From positions 1,426,001 to 1,490,000 of the forward strand of contig NZ_CP110001.1 in the NCBI RefSeq assembly GCF_025947185.1: DNA of 64,000 nt. Reading direction: 5' to 3'. Below are positions 45,587 through 54,784 of the stretch, piece after piece (within the stretch, counting starts at the first letter, position 1; each line of letters begins with the position of its first letter). The notes under the pieces are model-generated. The model worked only from the letters and a program-made list of their open reading frames with translations, did not search any database and was not told the origin of the DNA. Position numbers and translations under genes: made by a program. This DNA comes from Flavobacterium sp. N2038 (lineage in GTDB: Bacteria; Bacteroidota; Bacteroidia; Flavobacteriales; Flavobacteriaceae).

Positions 45587-45729
45587 TGTTTCAGGTTTCA
45601 AGTTGTTGAAACGTTTAAAACTTTATCATAAAAAAATCCCCGTCTAAAACTTTAGACGGGGATTTTCTTTTTATGACGTTTCTAATTTTAAACCTGAAAC
45701 CTGAAACCTGAAACTTGAAACCTGAAACA
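45587..45729. repeat. 18-bp inverted repeat bracketing a terminator
   Basis: TGTTTCAGGTTTCAAGTT at 45587-45604 and its reverse complement at 45712-45729 enclose the hairpin at 45629-45670. The right arm also contains four tandem CCTGAAA units. Same family as 34784-34840. Confidence 0.85.
45629..45670. terminator. Bidirectional terminator
   Basis: AAAATCCCCGTCTAAA pairs with TTTAGACGGGGATTTT. Serves trxB (plus) and the GIN-domain operon (minus). Confidence 0.93.
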
Positions 45730-45735
45730 AAAAGC

Positions 45736-46569
45736 TTATTTTATCTTCTTCATTAATTTAGCTTCTTCAGAAAAACGAGTTAGTTGTATCGCAGGATTCC
45801 CAAAAAGAGAAAGTTCTGCTTTGTCTCCAACAGCAAGTGAAAGTGTGGTTTCGGCTAAAATTGTACCCACAGCATAATTCTCCGCCGTTACGTTAGCATC
45901 TTTTAAAGTGAATTTTGTTCCGGTAAAAATGGAATTATTATCTAAACGAATAGTTGCTTTTTCAGCAATACCTTCAATTGTAGCTGTTGTTTTTTGATAT
46001 AAGTCGCATTTGAATTTTATTGCTGATACTAATGATTTTATTGCAGCATTTTTGCTTAATTGAATACTGGCATCTTCTGCTTTTAGATTTATTTCAGATC
46101 TGGATTTGTCATCTGCAATTAAACCGAATTTTTTTGCATTGACATTTAAATATAGTTTTGAATAATCAACACTATTAAAGGTAATGTCGTCTAATTTTAG
46201 TTCCTGAATAGCGTAAATTACAGCTTCGTTTTTTGCAATAACTTTGTTTAAAGTACCAGTGTAAATAACATGAACCGTTAATTTTTTAAAAATGGTACTT
46301 TCTTTTGATGTATATAAACGTAACGTTTTATCTCGTAAATCCATACCAACAATATCGTGTAGATTATCATCAGCTTCAATTTTGATTTCGTTTTTCTCAC
46401 CGCGTTCTAAGTAAACTTCTAAATTGTCATCTACTTCGAGTCCGTCAAAACTTTCCACTTCTTTTATAGATGTGGTTACGATTTTAGTTCCTTTTACTTT
46501 TTCTCTTTTTTGAGCAAAGGTTAATGTGGTAATGCATAATAATAGGAGCAGGGCAGTACTTTTTTTCAT
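45736..46569 (-). CDS. GIN-domain (DUF2807) putative auto-transporter adhesin
   Basis: 277 residues from ATG 46569, giving a signal peptide MKKSTALLLLLCITTLTFAQ; 25 further upstream codons are rejected. The rest is a right-handed beta-helix-like GIN domain (VESFDGLEVDDNLEVYLERGEKNEIKIEADDNL). These proteins are periplasmic or outer-surface; function is unproven. Last gene of the PadR-PspC-GIN operon. Confidence 0.88.
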   Translation of the reverse strand: MKKSTALLLLLCITTLTFAQKREKVKGTKIVTTSIKEVESFDGLEVDDNLEVYLERGEKNEIKIEADDNLHDIVGMDLRDKTLRLYTSKESTIFKKLTVHVIYTGTLNKVIAKNEAVIYAIQELKLDDITFNSVDYSKLYLNVNAKKFGLIADDKSRSEINLKAEDASIQLSKNAAIKSLVSAIKFKCDLYQKTTATIEGIAEKATIRLDNNSIFTGTKFTLKDANVTAENYAVGTILAETTLSLAVGDKAELSLFGNPAIQLTRFSEEAKLMKKIK

Positions 46570-46655
46570 TAATTCTAGATTTGATTTTGACAAATATAAA
46601 AAAATCATCCACTTTGGGTGAATGATTTCTTTTATATTTAACACTTAAATAAGGT

Positions 46656-47390
46656 TTATCCTTTATTAATGTTTCCTCCTGAGCTTTGACTTTTCTCGAT
46701 AGTTTTAGGTGTAGTATCGTAACTTATGTTTCCTCCGCTGCTTGCCTGAGCTTTAAGACTTACAATTGGATGAATACTTACTGTTCCTCCGCTTGATGCA
46801 TCTGCATCTATGTCATTTGCCAGCAATTTTGTAGCATCAATAGATCCTCCGCTAGATACTGAAGTTTTTACTTTTAAGGCTTTTCCTGTTATGTTTATAG
46901 AGCTTCCGCTATCAGAATCTAAAGCAATATTATCAGACTCTACATTAACATCCATAGATGCTGCACTTGAACTTTCTAATTGAATATTCTCACCGGTAAG
47001 AACATTTTTGCTTTGAACAGATGAAGCGCTTGATGCTTCAATTTTATCAATTTTTGGCATTTTTACCGTTACCTTTTTCAAAGTCACGTTGCGGAATGAA
47101 CTGAATTTACATGAAATTACTAATGTTCCGTTTTCAACTTTTGTAATAATTTCTTTTTGTAAATTATCGTCTGCTTCAACTTTAATTTCAGTTTTATCCG
47201 ATTGCTCGATTACCAGATCAATTGCATTGCTTACTGATATGTTTTTAAATTCACCCTGAACAGTTCTGTTTTCGGTGGTTACATTCCCACTTCCTTCGAT
47301 TGCATTCATGTTAAAGTTACATGAAGCAAACAGTAATGCAGTAATAGTGGCAATTATAAATTTCGTAATATGAATGATTATTTTTATCAT
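46656..47390 (-). CDS. GIN-domain (DUF2807) lipoprotein
   Basis: 244 residues. Lipobox LLFASC. DUF2807 domain: RTVQGEFKNISVSNAIDLVIEQSDKTEIKVEADDNL, then Ser/Gly-rich repeated strands (SSGGSIDATKLL, SSGGTVSIHP, SSGGNISYD). A second GIN protein in the same operon, starting three bases after the PspC-gene stop. Confidence 0.88.
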   Translation of the reverse strand: MIKIIIHITKFIIATITALLFASCNFNMNAIEGSGNVTTENRTVQGEFKNISVSNAIDLVIEQSDKTEIKVEADDNLQKEIITKVENGTLVISCKFSSFRNVTLKKVTVKMPKIDKIEASSASSVQSKNVLTGENIQLESSSAASMDVNVESDNIALDSDSGSSINITGKALKVKTSVSSGGSIDATKLLANDIDADASSGGTVSIHPIVSLKAQASSGGNISYDTTPKTIEKSQSSGGNINKG

Positions 47391-47393
47391 GGC

Positions 47394-49127
47394 TTAGTTA
47401 ATTTTAATTATGACTCCGTTTTTATCAGTGGTTAGCTTTCCGTTTGTTTTTTTTCCGTTTAAAACTTCTTTTCCATTAATTTTAATCGAAACTTCTTTTA
47501 CAGTATCGTTGTCGATAGTGTTCTCGTCATTGTAATCATTGTCATTATCATTGTATTCGTTTTCATCTGCCGGGCAGTTTAAACATTTTATTTTAGAACC
47601 TTCTACTTTGTAGTTATAGTTACCACTAAAGTGCAGGTCGAAAAAATCATTTTCAGAATCATCGTAGTCCTGAATAGATGCATCTGGCTTAAATAATTGC
47701 CCTTCTGGCAAGTACAAATATACATCTACTTCTTGTCCTCTAAACTTGTTTTTTATATCTGTCAGAAAATAATTATCTAAAATTAAGTGATTTCCGTTAA
47801 TCTGAAGATTGTAATTAATTTTTTCTGCTCTTTGTTTTGCGCTTGTTAACGAATTTCCTCTTGCGGTTTTTTCAATTTGCATATAAGGAGAAGCTTCATC
47901 TGTACGTAAAACGTGTAAGCGAACATCATTTGAATAAATTAAATTATTGTTTGCCGAATCCTGAACAAATGCAAACTCTCTGTGATGATCCAGATCCTTT
48001 GCGAAATAATCATTATATCTGAATTTTACAAACAGCGTATCTGTAGGTTTAATATTGATCGTTTTTTTCTCAACCGTTTTATTATCATAAGATATTTCGG
48101 TTGCCTGTTTGATTCCAATACTAATTACAATTGCAACTGCAATGATCCAAATGGCTAATAAGGTATATTTTGTAATATTTCCAATAGATTTTAAGTTTGG
48201 AGATAACAATTTAAAGCCTAATAATGTTAGAAAGAAAAACGGGATTCCAACAGCAAAGAGCATCAATAAACCAAAAGACCAAAGCGGATATTCTGTAAAG
48301 TTTCCTGCTTCAACAAAGTTTTGCCAAGGGAAATCAATAAATACATTTGATCCCAAAGTAAACACCCCAACCAATAATCCAAGCAAAACACTAATTCCGG
48401 ACACGATTAATATGACACCTAAAAATTTAGCGAATATTTTAAAAACCGTCATGACAAAGTCTCCAAATGAACTACTTATTCTCTCAGCTCCCGACTTTAC
48501 CTGGTTTCCCATTTTATCATAATCTGCGTTTTTGAATTTATCAGATAATGAATCTATTTCTTCACGAACTTTTTTTTCGATGTTCGAAATCGTAACTGGT
48601 TCTCCTGTCATTTCCAATTTTTCTGAAGTTGTAATTGCTTCAGGAGTTACAATCCAAAGTACAAAGTATGCTAAAATTCCGGTTCCAAAACCTGCAAAAA
48701 CAAATACTAAGAATATGATTTTAATCCATACGGCATCAATTCCAAAGTAATGTCCTAATCCGGTTGCAACACCACCAATCATACCTTTTTCTTTATCACG
48801 ATATAATTTTTTGTGTTTTCTTGCACCGTAATTGTTAAACGATTGATTTTGATTGTCTTCGTCCTCGATTCTGTAATCTTCCGGTTGTCCCATCACTGTA
48901 ATCACTTCGTCAACATCTTTCAAGCCAACAACATGTTTTTCACTTTTTTGTTTTTCTGTTAATAATTCAGAAACACGCATTTCGATGTCTTTAATAATTT
49001 CATCTTGTCCAGACGAGTTATTTAGTGATCGTTTTATAGCGTCAAAATAGCGTGTCAATTTTAAATATGCATCTTCATCGATGTGAAAAAACATACCGCC
49101 TAAGTTAATATTTACTGTTTTGTTCAT
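47394..49127 (-). CDS. PspC-domain membrane protein with GIN-like C-terminus
   Basis: 577 residues. An N-terminal cytoplasmic segment (~100 residues), then PspC (KLYRDKEKGMIGGVATGLGHYFGIDAVWIKI, followed by a helix, about 105-165), two or three more membrane helices (240-330) and a soluble C-terminal region (390-577) rich in Asp/Asn. Stress-response envelope protein. Three bases after the PadR gene; PadR plus PspC gene pairs are known to act together. Confidence 0.92.
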   Translation of the reverse strand: MNKTVNINLGGMFFHIDEDAYLKLTRYFDAIKRSLNNSSGQDEIIKDIEMRVSELLTEKQKSEKHVVGLKDVDEVITVMGQPEDYRIEDEDNQNQSFNNYGARKHKKLYRDKEKGMIGGVATGLGHYFGIDAVWIKIIFLVFVFAGFGTGILAYFVLWIVTPEAITTSEKLEMTGEPVTISNIEKKVREEIDSLSDKFKNADYDKMGNQVKSGAERISSSFGDFVMTVFKIFAKFLGVILIVSGISVLLGLLVGVFTLGSNVFIDFPWQNFVEAGNFTEYPLWSFGLLMLFAVGIPFFFLTLLGFKLLSPNLKSIGNITKYTLLAIWIIAVAIVISIGIKQATEISYDNKTVEKKTINIKPTDTLFVKFRYNDYFAKDLDHHREFAFVQDSANNNLIYSNDVRLHVLRTDEASPYMQIEKTARGNSLTSAKQRAEKINYNLQINGNHLILDNYFLTDIKNKFRGQEVDVYLYLPEGQLFKPDASIQDYDDSENDFFDLHFSGNYNYKVEGSKIKCLNCPADENEYNDNDNDYNDENTIDNDTVKEVSIKINGKEVLNGKKTNGKLTTDKNGVIIKIN

Positions 49128-49130
49128 GAC

Positions 49131-49463
49131 TTATTGATTTTGATTGGTGATTAGATTTACGGCGTCAGATAATTCTGTCCAGGTGCCGCTAAGTTCGTTT
49201 AAAAATGTTTGTCCTATCTCGGTTAATCCATAATATTTTCGTGGAGGGCCTGAGGTCGATTCTTCCCATCGATAATTAAGCAAACCGTCATTTTTCAATC
49301 TGGTTAAGAGCGGATAAACGGTGCCCTCAACAACTAATAATTTTGCGTTTTTTAAGGTGTCTAATATTTCAGATGTATATGCGTCTTTTTCTTTAAGTAC
49401 TGATAAGATGCAAAACTCAAGAACACCTTTGCGCATCTGTGCTTTTGTGTTTTCAATGTTCAT
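49131..49463 (-). CDS. PadR-family transcriptional regulator
   Basis: 110 residues, the standard short PadR. MRKGVLEFCILSVLKEKDAYTSEILDTLKNAKLLVVEGTVYPLLTRLKNDGLLNYRWEESTSGPPRKYYGLTEIG is the complete winged-helix and dimer core. First gene of the PadR-PspC-GIN-GIN operon, with three-base spacing to the next gene; it probably represses this operon. Confidence 0.94.
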   Translation of the reverse strand: MNIENTKAQMRKGVLEFCILSVLKEKDAYTSEILDTLKNAKLLVVEGTVYPLLTRLKNDGLLNYRWEESTSGPPRKYYGLTEIGQTFLNELSGTWTELSDAVNLITNQNQ

Positions 49464-49564
49464 AATTTCATTTTGTTTTTTTTAGATTGAACAATTCGTT
49501 TTTTGATTGATGATGATGATTGATGATTGATTGTTTTTGCTATAACCTTTTAATTTTTATGCGA

Positions 49565-50044
49565 TTACTTTATAAAAGGAATCGATAACGGATATTTGTA
49601 TAATTCTCCGTTTGAAGCTTTTATCGAAGCATAAATCACTAAAAAGAATTCAACAAATTTTAAAACTCCAAAAAGTAAAACGGCTGTCGCACCAATACTT
49701 AATAAACCAATGTTTCCTTGTAAATTGAAGTTTCTGATTTCAAAATTATCGTCGTTAAAAAAGACTTCCATTGGAATATTCTGTAACACGACGGTTAAGA
49801 AAATCGGAATTGCGATTAAGGCTAAAATCAAAGTGTAAAGCAGTAAACTCAATTGAAAATTCAAAGTCTGTTTTCCGTGATGATTTACAAATTCTGATTT
49901 GTCTTTGTAGCTCGACCAGATTATAATTGGGAAAATATAATTCCCAAACGGAATGACATATTGACTTAATGTGCTTAAATGCGTAAACGCAGCTGTGTTT
50001 TTTTCTGATGTTGTTTCCATGATGAGTGGCGTTGTTGTTTCCAT
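49565..50044 (-). CDS. DUF4870 membrane protein
   Basis: 159 residues (or 151 from ATG 50020, since METTTPLIMETTSEKN repeats a start-like segment). FTHLSTLSQYVIPFGNYIFPIIIWSSYKDKSEFVNHHGKQTLNFQLS is the DUF4870 core, followed by three membrane helices. Tic20-like fold; function unknown. Lies upstream of the PadR operon, with a separate promoter. Confidence 0.88.
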   Translation of the reverse strand: METTTPLIMETTSEKNTAAFTHLSTLSQYVIPFGNYIFPIIIWSSYKDKSEFVNHHGKQTLNFQLSLLLYTLILALIAIPIFLTVVLQNIPMEVFFNDDNFEIRNFNLQGNIGLLSIGATAVLLFGVLKFVEFFLVIYASIKASNGELYKYPLSIPFIK

Positions 50045-50068
50045 GATTAAAAGTATATAGTAATTTCT

Positions 50069-50110
50069 TATGCAAATATATATCTAAAAGACAGTATCTT
50101 GTTTTGCATA
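50069..50110 (-). promoter_or_regulatory. Promoter with flanking inverted repeat for DUF4870
   Basis: On the minus strand, TATATTTG (50080-50073) is a -7 box. TATGCAAA at 50069-50076 and TTTGCATA at 50103-50110 are reverse complements with 26 bases between. A regulator binding both arms, perhaps the neighbouring PadR, would control the promoter; not shown. Confidence 0.4.
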
Positions 50111-50276
50111 GTACCAAATATTAACAAAATATTAACAATTTTAAAATTTATATTTGAATAGTAATTCATTGAAAATCATTCGGAATAGCTGATTTTATTG
50201 GGAGTTTTGGAAAGTATTACAAATTTATTGTGCGTGCATAGTTTTTTTGTATTTTTACATAAAAAAATAAAACCAC

Positions 50277-50729
50277 ATGGCAGTTTCAGTTTCCAAACTC
50301 AATAAATTTGTATTATTCAAATTACCATCGGCATACATTTGCGGTGTACGTGTAAAAGCAATCGACAAAGAAAGTTGTGTTGTAAGTGTTAAGCACAGAT
50401 GGATTAATCAAAACCCTTTTAACTCTATGTACTTTGCGGTTCAGGCAATGGCAGCAGAGTTGACAACCGGGGCTTTAGTGATTTCTCAAATTCAGGAAAG
50501 CGGAAGAAAAATTTCTATGTTAGTGGCTAACAATAAAGGGAACTTCACAAAAAAAGCAACCGGAAGAATTACATTTGCCTGCAATGACGGACATTTAATT
50601 GCCGATGCTATCAAAAAAACTATAGAAACGGGAGAAGGACAAACATTCTGGATGAAATCTATTGGGACAAATGAAGAAGGCGTTCAGGTTTCTGAAATGG
50701 ATTTTGAATGGAGCGTTAGATTAAAGTAA
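50277..50729 (+). CDS. DUF4442 hotdog-fold protein
   Basis: 150 residues. LPSAYICGVRVKAIDKESCVVSVKHRWINQNPFNSMYFAVQAMAAELTTG is the DUF4442 (thioesterase-like hotdog) signature with the conserved Asn-Pro and Ala-Glu-Leu-Thr-Gly. Probably an acyl-CoA thioesterase-like enzyme; substrate unknown. Single gene; the IS3 element follows 64 bases downstream. Confidence 0.9.
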   Translation: MAVSVSKLNKFVLFKLPSAYICGVRVKAIDKESCVVSVKHRWINQNPFNSMYFAVQAMAAELTTGALVISQIQESGRKISMLVANNKGNFTKKATGRITFACNDGHLIADAIKKTIETGEGQTFWMKSIGTNEEGVQVSEMDFEWSVRLK

Positions 50730-50834
50730 TTTTTTAGTCAATCCCGATAGTTATTGGAATAAAAGGATTAACACTGATTTTAAAAGCAATGAGTCGTCCT
50801 AAAATAGGTTGACAGTTTACAATAAAAATTTATA

Positions 50835-51647
50835 TTAACCAGTCAGGTTTTCTTGGCTGGTTTTTTCATGTATAAAGTTAGGAGTTTTCATCATCAAACT
50901 TAGATGTGGTCTTTTTGTATTATATATAATTATTGACTCCTTTACAAGCTTTTCCAATGTGGCTCCATCCTTGCATTTATAAATTAAAAACTCGTTTTTT
51001 AAGATTCCATTAATTCTTTCCGCTAATGCATTTTGATAGCAGTCATATCCATCTGTCATTGATGGTTTAATATTGTGTTTAGCTAATACATTTTGATAAA
51101 CCTTTGAACAATATTGCAAACCCCTATCAGAATGATGTATTAGCGGCAGTATCGATTTTCTACTCTTCACTGCCATTTTTAAAGCCTGAACTACACTTTC
51201 TGCGTTCATATCATCACTAAGTTTATAACCAACTATTTTTCTACTGTAAGCATCAGTGACCAAGGAGAGATAATGAGTTTTTTGCTGTGATTTTATATAA
51301 GTGATATCACTTACGTATACTTGTTCAGGACGTTCAATTTTACATTCTTTCAAAAGATTATCATATTTGTGCAGCCAATGTTTTGAAAAAGTAGTTTTTG
51401 TATAACTCTTTATTGGTTTTACAAGTAATTTTTCTCTTCTTAAATAATCAAAAAATGCATCTCGACCTATCTTAATCCCCTTTTGTGAAAATTGATCACA
51501 AAGAATATGATATAATTTACGAGTGCCAATACGAGGCATTTCCATTCTTATGCCGATAACCAAATCTCTAACTTTGAGTAGTTCAGATTCTCTTAAGGTA
51601 ATTCTGTTCTGCCCTTGATAGAAAGCTTGCCTGCTGATCCCAAACAA
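50835..51647 (-). CDS. IS3 OrfB transposase (DDE)
   Basis: 270 residues as an isolated frame starting with TTG, but its frame is open upstream and joins orfA by a -1 slip. D of VSDITYIKS, D of HHSDRGLQY and E of YQNALAERINGILKNEF are the catalytic DDE, and KSRK..., NTKRPHLSL are retained. It is complete and probably active. Confidence 0.93.
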   Translation of the reverse strand: MFGISRQAFYQGQNRITLRESELLKVRDLVIGIRMEMPRIGTRKLYHILCDQFSQKGIKIGRDAFFDYLRREKLLVKPIKSYTKTTFSKHWLHKYDNLLKECKIERPEQVYVSDITYIKSQQKTHYLSLVTDAYSRKIVGYKLSDDMNAESVVQALKMAVKSRKSILPLIHHSDRGLQYCSKVYQNVLAKHNIKPSMTDGYDCYQNALAERINGILKNEFLIYKCKDGATLEKLVKESIIIYNTKRPHLSLMMKTPNFIHEKTSQENLTG

Positions 51648-51667
51648 TCGGCAACTTTTACATAAAC

Positions 51668-52081
51668 TTATTCCTGCTTCTTGCCTGAGGCGGAAGATGG
51701 TTTGGGAGAAAACTTTTTTCGAATCTGAGTACCGTACTGACTATCAGAGATGTCAATCATGGTATTAAGTATCTTATTCTTTAGCTGTTCATCTGCTAAT
51801 TCTTTTTCAAGCCTTTTAATGGTTTGTGCCGGAGTTTCTTTAGATTTAGACATAAATAACAAGTTTGGTTTGCTCCAGTCTAAGTTACCAAATTTTCTGA
51901 GCCACACCAAAACTGTACTTCTTCCTTGTATTCCATAGTTTTTTTGAGCTTGTCTATAGGTCATTTCTCCTTTTTCAACTTGGGAAATTACAGCTAATTT
52001 AAAAGCCATGTTATAATCCCGCTGGGAACGCCTGCCCCCTTTGTTTTCTTTGTCTTTCATTATAAGTCGATTTAGTGTCAA
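51668..52081 (-). CDS. IS3 OrfA (helix-turn-helix, leucine zipper)
   Basis: 137 residues. HTH: RDYNMAFKLAVISQVEKGEMTYRQAQKNYGIQGRSTVLVWLRKFG; then a coiled-coil (IKRLEKELADEQLKNKILNTMID). The frame ends at 51668. AAAAAAG (minus strand, 51719-51713) in codons IRKK is a -1 slippery site that would give the OrfAB transposase. Confidence 0.92.
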   Translation of the reverse strand: MTLNRLIMKDKENKGGRRSQRDYNMAFKLAVISQVEKGEMTYRQAQKNYGIQGRSTVLVWLRKFGNLDWSKPNLLFMSKSKETPAQTIKRLEKELADEQLKNKILNTMIDISDSQYGTQIRKKFSPKPSSASGKKQE

Positions 52082-52107
52082 CTTATTTTAGGACGAGACA
52101 CAAACAT

Positions 52108-52139
52108 AAAAAAAGGCCTCAACTATTTGAGGCCTTTTG
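52108..52139 (-). terminator. Terminator of the Cys-pair peptide gene
   Basis: AAAAGGCCTCAA-CTAT-TTGAGGCCTTTT stem. It lies between the IS3 right end (52096) and the small gene. Confidence 0.9.
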
Positions 52140-52158
52140 CATTTAATATATGTTGCAA

Positions 52159-52323
52159 TTATTTTTTAACGCAACAAGATTTTTTATCTTTTTTATCTGT
52201 TGATGTTTTCTTGCAGCAAGATTCTTTTTTATCTTTTTCTTTTTTAGGAGCAGGTTTTGTTTCCTGAGCCGTTACACCAATTGAAAATAAAGCAGCAGTC
52301 AAAATTGTAATTACTTTTGTCAT
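52159..52323 (-). CDS. 54-residue exported Lys/Cys-rich peptide
   Basis: Start ATG 52323, stop at 52159; too short for usual ORF lists. Signal peptide MTKVITILTAALFSIGVTAQ, then a 34-residue mature part with two Cys-Cys pairs in SCCKK and SCCVKK and 14 lysines. It follows the multicopper oxidase gene in a copper locus, and two thiol pairs suit Cu(I) binding. That function is inferred. A terminator right after supports a real gene. Confidence 0.75.
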   Translation of the reverse strand: MTKVITILTAALFSIGVTAQETKPAPKKEKDKKESCCKKTSTDKKDKKSCCVKK

Positions 52324-52537
52324 TTTGTTTTAATTGTTTTTTTGTTAGAAGCATTGTATTTGGTAAATCAAATATAATAACAATCTGCAGAGATGATTCT
52401 TACAAAAAAGTTAATGTTTTGATAATAATATGTGATTGAAAGTTAAACGATCCAGGCATCTAGTATCAGGTCAATAATTCATTTAAAGGGCATTTTTTAA
52501 TATGAACTTAAATCACTTATATGGTTTAAAAACACAA

Positions 52538-54775
52538 TCAATAATTCAAATTCAGTCCAAAACCAACTCCCATATCACTGTCATAATGTGTTGTGATTCC
52601 CAGGTTTCTGGTGGCTACATATTTTAAACCCGCCATATATTCTTTATCAGTATTCCACATTAAATTCATTCGCAAGCGTCTCGCAAGCGGAATATCTTTT
52701 CGTTCAAATTGTACTCTCACGTTTCCATCAGTATAAACCTCAACCTGTGCTTTTACGAGCATTGGTAAAGTATATTCGACTCCGGCACTAAAAACCGAAC
52801 GATTATCTTTGGTGTTTTTTTGTCCAAAAAGGTTTTGTTCCTGTTCGTCCATTCCCATTTTTCTATAGCGCCAGTCAAAACCAATAAAAGGCATTAACCA
52901 TTGATTTTTCCCGATGTAACGACCAATATGGGTTTCGGTTTCGTAACCATGTTTGTCATTGTAGCCCAGTCTCCATTCGGTTCCAATACTCCAGCGTGTA
53001 TTACTGAACATCGCTTCACCATCATTTCCATTAGTGGCAAAATCATTTTCGGCCATGAAATGAAACATTCGGTCGTCCATTTTTAGCATTTTATAAGCCA
53101 TTTTTGGATCATGAATCAAAGGATTTGGTGCTGAATTTTCATAAGTAAAAATGCGTCCCATTCCCGCCATCATATGATAAAGAATATGACAGTGAAAGAA
53201 CCAGTCTCCATCTGCATTTGCCTGGAATTCTATTGTATCGGTTTCCATTGGCATAATATCAATGACATTTTTAAGGGGAGAATACTCGCCATGCTCATTC
53301 AGAATCCTGAAATCGTGTCCGTGTAAATGCATTGGATGACGCATCATAGATCCGTTGTACAATACAATTCTAACGTTTTCTCCTTTTTTAATTAAGATTT
53401 TATCTGTTTCAGAAATTACTTTATTGTCCATACTCCATACATAGCGATTCATATTTCCGGATAAAGAAAACCGTAGTTCTTTTACCGGAGCATCTTTTGG
53501 CAGCGTTGTTATGGTAGGTGATTTTAGCATTCCATAATTCAAAGTGACAATTTCAGTGGTTTCAGTACTGTCAGTTGTTATTTTCATGTTCTCCATAGTA
53601 TGATTAGAATGATCTATTGGTTTTGAATTTTCATCTTCACCCGAAATCTCAGGATACATTACGGCATTCATGTCCATTTTATTAAGAGACATTTTCATTC
53701 CCATATCGTTCATTTCCCCATTCATTTTCATCATATCATTCATCATTTTCATTCCTTCAAAATATTTTAATTTTGGAAGATGTTTTACAGGCTGTTTTAT
53801 TCCTTCACCTAAAAATAAAGTGGCTGATCCTGTTCTGTCTTCGGCTGTAGCCAGAAAAGCAAATGCTTTATTGTCCTCGGGAACGGTTACCACAACATCA
53901 TAAGTTTCAGAAACCGCAATGATCAAACGATCAACTTCTACTGGTTCAACATCATTTCCATCGCTGGCAACAACGGTGATTTTTCCACCGCCATACGTTA
54001 GCCAGAAATAACTTGAAGCACCTCCATTGGCAATTCGTAAACGAACTTTAGAGCCTGGTTTAAGATCTGAAAACTGTTGTTCATTTTTACCATTGATTAA
54101 AAACTTTTCATAATAAACATCACTAACATCCATGGCGTTCATGCGTTTCCACTCGTTAGTGACCTTTGTAGAAAATTGCCCTTGTTTAATGGCCTCGGCG
54201 TAACTTTGCGTTGTTCCTTTTTTAATAGCAAACCAGTCATTTGCATTATGCAGCATTCGCTGTACATTCTCAGGTTTCAGATCGGTCCATTCGCTTAAAA
54301 TAACCGGAATGGTAGGCAAATCGTCAATTCCTTTTCTAATGGTCGGATCATTTTCTTTTTTATTAATAATGAAAAGTCCGTACAAACCTATTTGTTCCTG
54401 CAATCCTGAATGGCTATGATACCAGTAGGTTCCGTTTTGAATGATCGGAAAACTGTATTTATGGGTTGTGCCGGGTTTAATAGGCATTTGTGTTAAATAC
54501 GGAACTCCATCTTCTTTGTTTGGTAAAAATAATCCGTGCCAGTGTAGTGCAGTGTCTTCGTTTTTAAGTTCATTATGCACATAAATTTCGGCTGTATCAC
54601 CTTCAGTAAAAGTAAGCGTTGGCATCGGAATTTGTCCGTTTACCGTTAGGGCGCGTTTTTCTTTTCCTGAAAAATTTACGATTGTGTCCCGAACATATAA
54701 GTCGTAGCGTACCACTTTTTGCGCCTGAGTAGTTATGGTGATCAAAAAGAGAATTATAATAGTATGTAGTTTCAT
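52538..54775 (-). CDS. Multicopper oxidase fused to a CopB-like C-terminal domain
   Basis: 745 residues. Signal peptide ending TQAQ. Three cupredoxin domains with copper motifs HWHG, YWYHSHSG, HPMHLHGHDF and WFFHCHILYHM (type 1, 2 and 3 sites complete). A Met-rich insert (EGMKMMNDMMKMNGEMNDMGMKMSLNKMDM) would bind Cu(I). After about residue 580 there is an extra region ending in beta strands with terminal NLNY, resembling the outer-membrane protein CopB. It oxidises Cu(I) in the periplasm and may be anchored in the outer membrane. Lies 9 bases after copA. Confidence 0.9.
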   Translation of the reverse strand: MKLHTIIILFLITITTQAQKVVRYDLYVRDTIVNFSGKEKRALTVNGQIPMPTLTFTEGDTAEIYVHNELKNEDTALHWHGLFLPNKEDGVPYLTQMPIKPGTTHKYSFPIIQNGTYWYHSHSGLQEQIGLYGLFIINKKENDPTIRKGIDDLPTIPVILSEWTDLKPENVQRMLHNANDWFAIKKGTTQSYAEAIKQGQFSTKVTNEWKRMNAMDVSDVYYEKFLINGKNEQQFSDLKPGSKVRLRIANGGASSYFWLTYGGGKITVVASDGNDVEPVEVDRLIIAVSETYDVVVTVPEDNKAFAFLATAEDRTGSATLFLGEGIKQPVKHLPKLKYFEGMKMMNDMMKMNGEMNDMGMKMSLNKMDMNAVMYPEISGEDENSKPIDHSNHTMENMKITTDSTETTEIVTLNYGMLKSPTITTLPKDAPVKELRFSLSGNMNRYVWSMDNKVISETDKILIKKGENVRIVLYNGSMMRHPMHLHGHDFRILNEHGEYSPLKNVIDIMPMETDTIEFQANADGDWFFHCHILYHMMAGMGRIFTYENSAPNPLIHDPKMAYKMLKMDDRMFHFMAENDFATNGNDGEAMFSNTRWSIGTEWRLGYNDKHGYETETHIGRYIGKNQWLMPFIGFDWRYRKMGMDEQEQNLFGQKNTKDNRSVFSAGVEYTLPMLVKAQVEVYTDGNVRVQFERKDIPLARRLRMNLMWNTDKEYMAGLKYVATRNLGITTHYDSDMGVGFGLNLNY

Positions 54776-54784
54776 ATTGATTTT

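Larger units (their letters stand above)
50794..52096 (-). mobile_element. Intact IS3-family insertion sequence
   Basis: Inverted ends TCGTCCTAAAATAGGTTGACA (50794-50814) and its near-exact reverse complement (52076-52096, 20 of 21). It encodes orfA and orfB in two frames, with an A6G slippery site between. The 3' and 5' flanks (GAG, GAC) do not give an identical target duplication, so the element may be old or the target short. Typical length 1.3 kb; the IS150 subgroup is likely. Confidence 0.9.
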
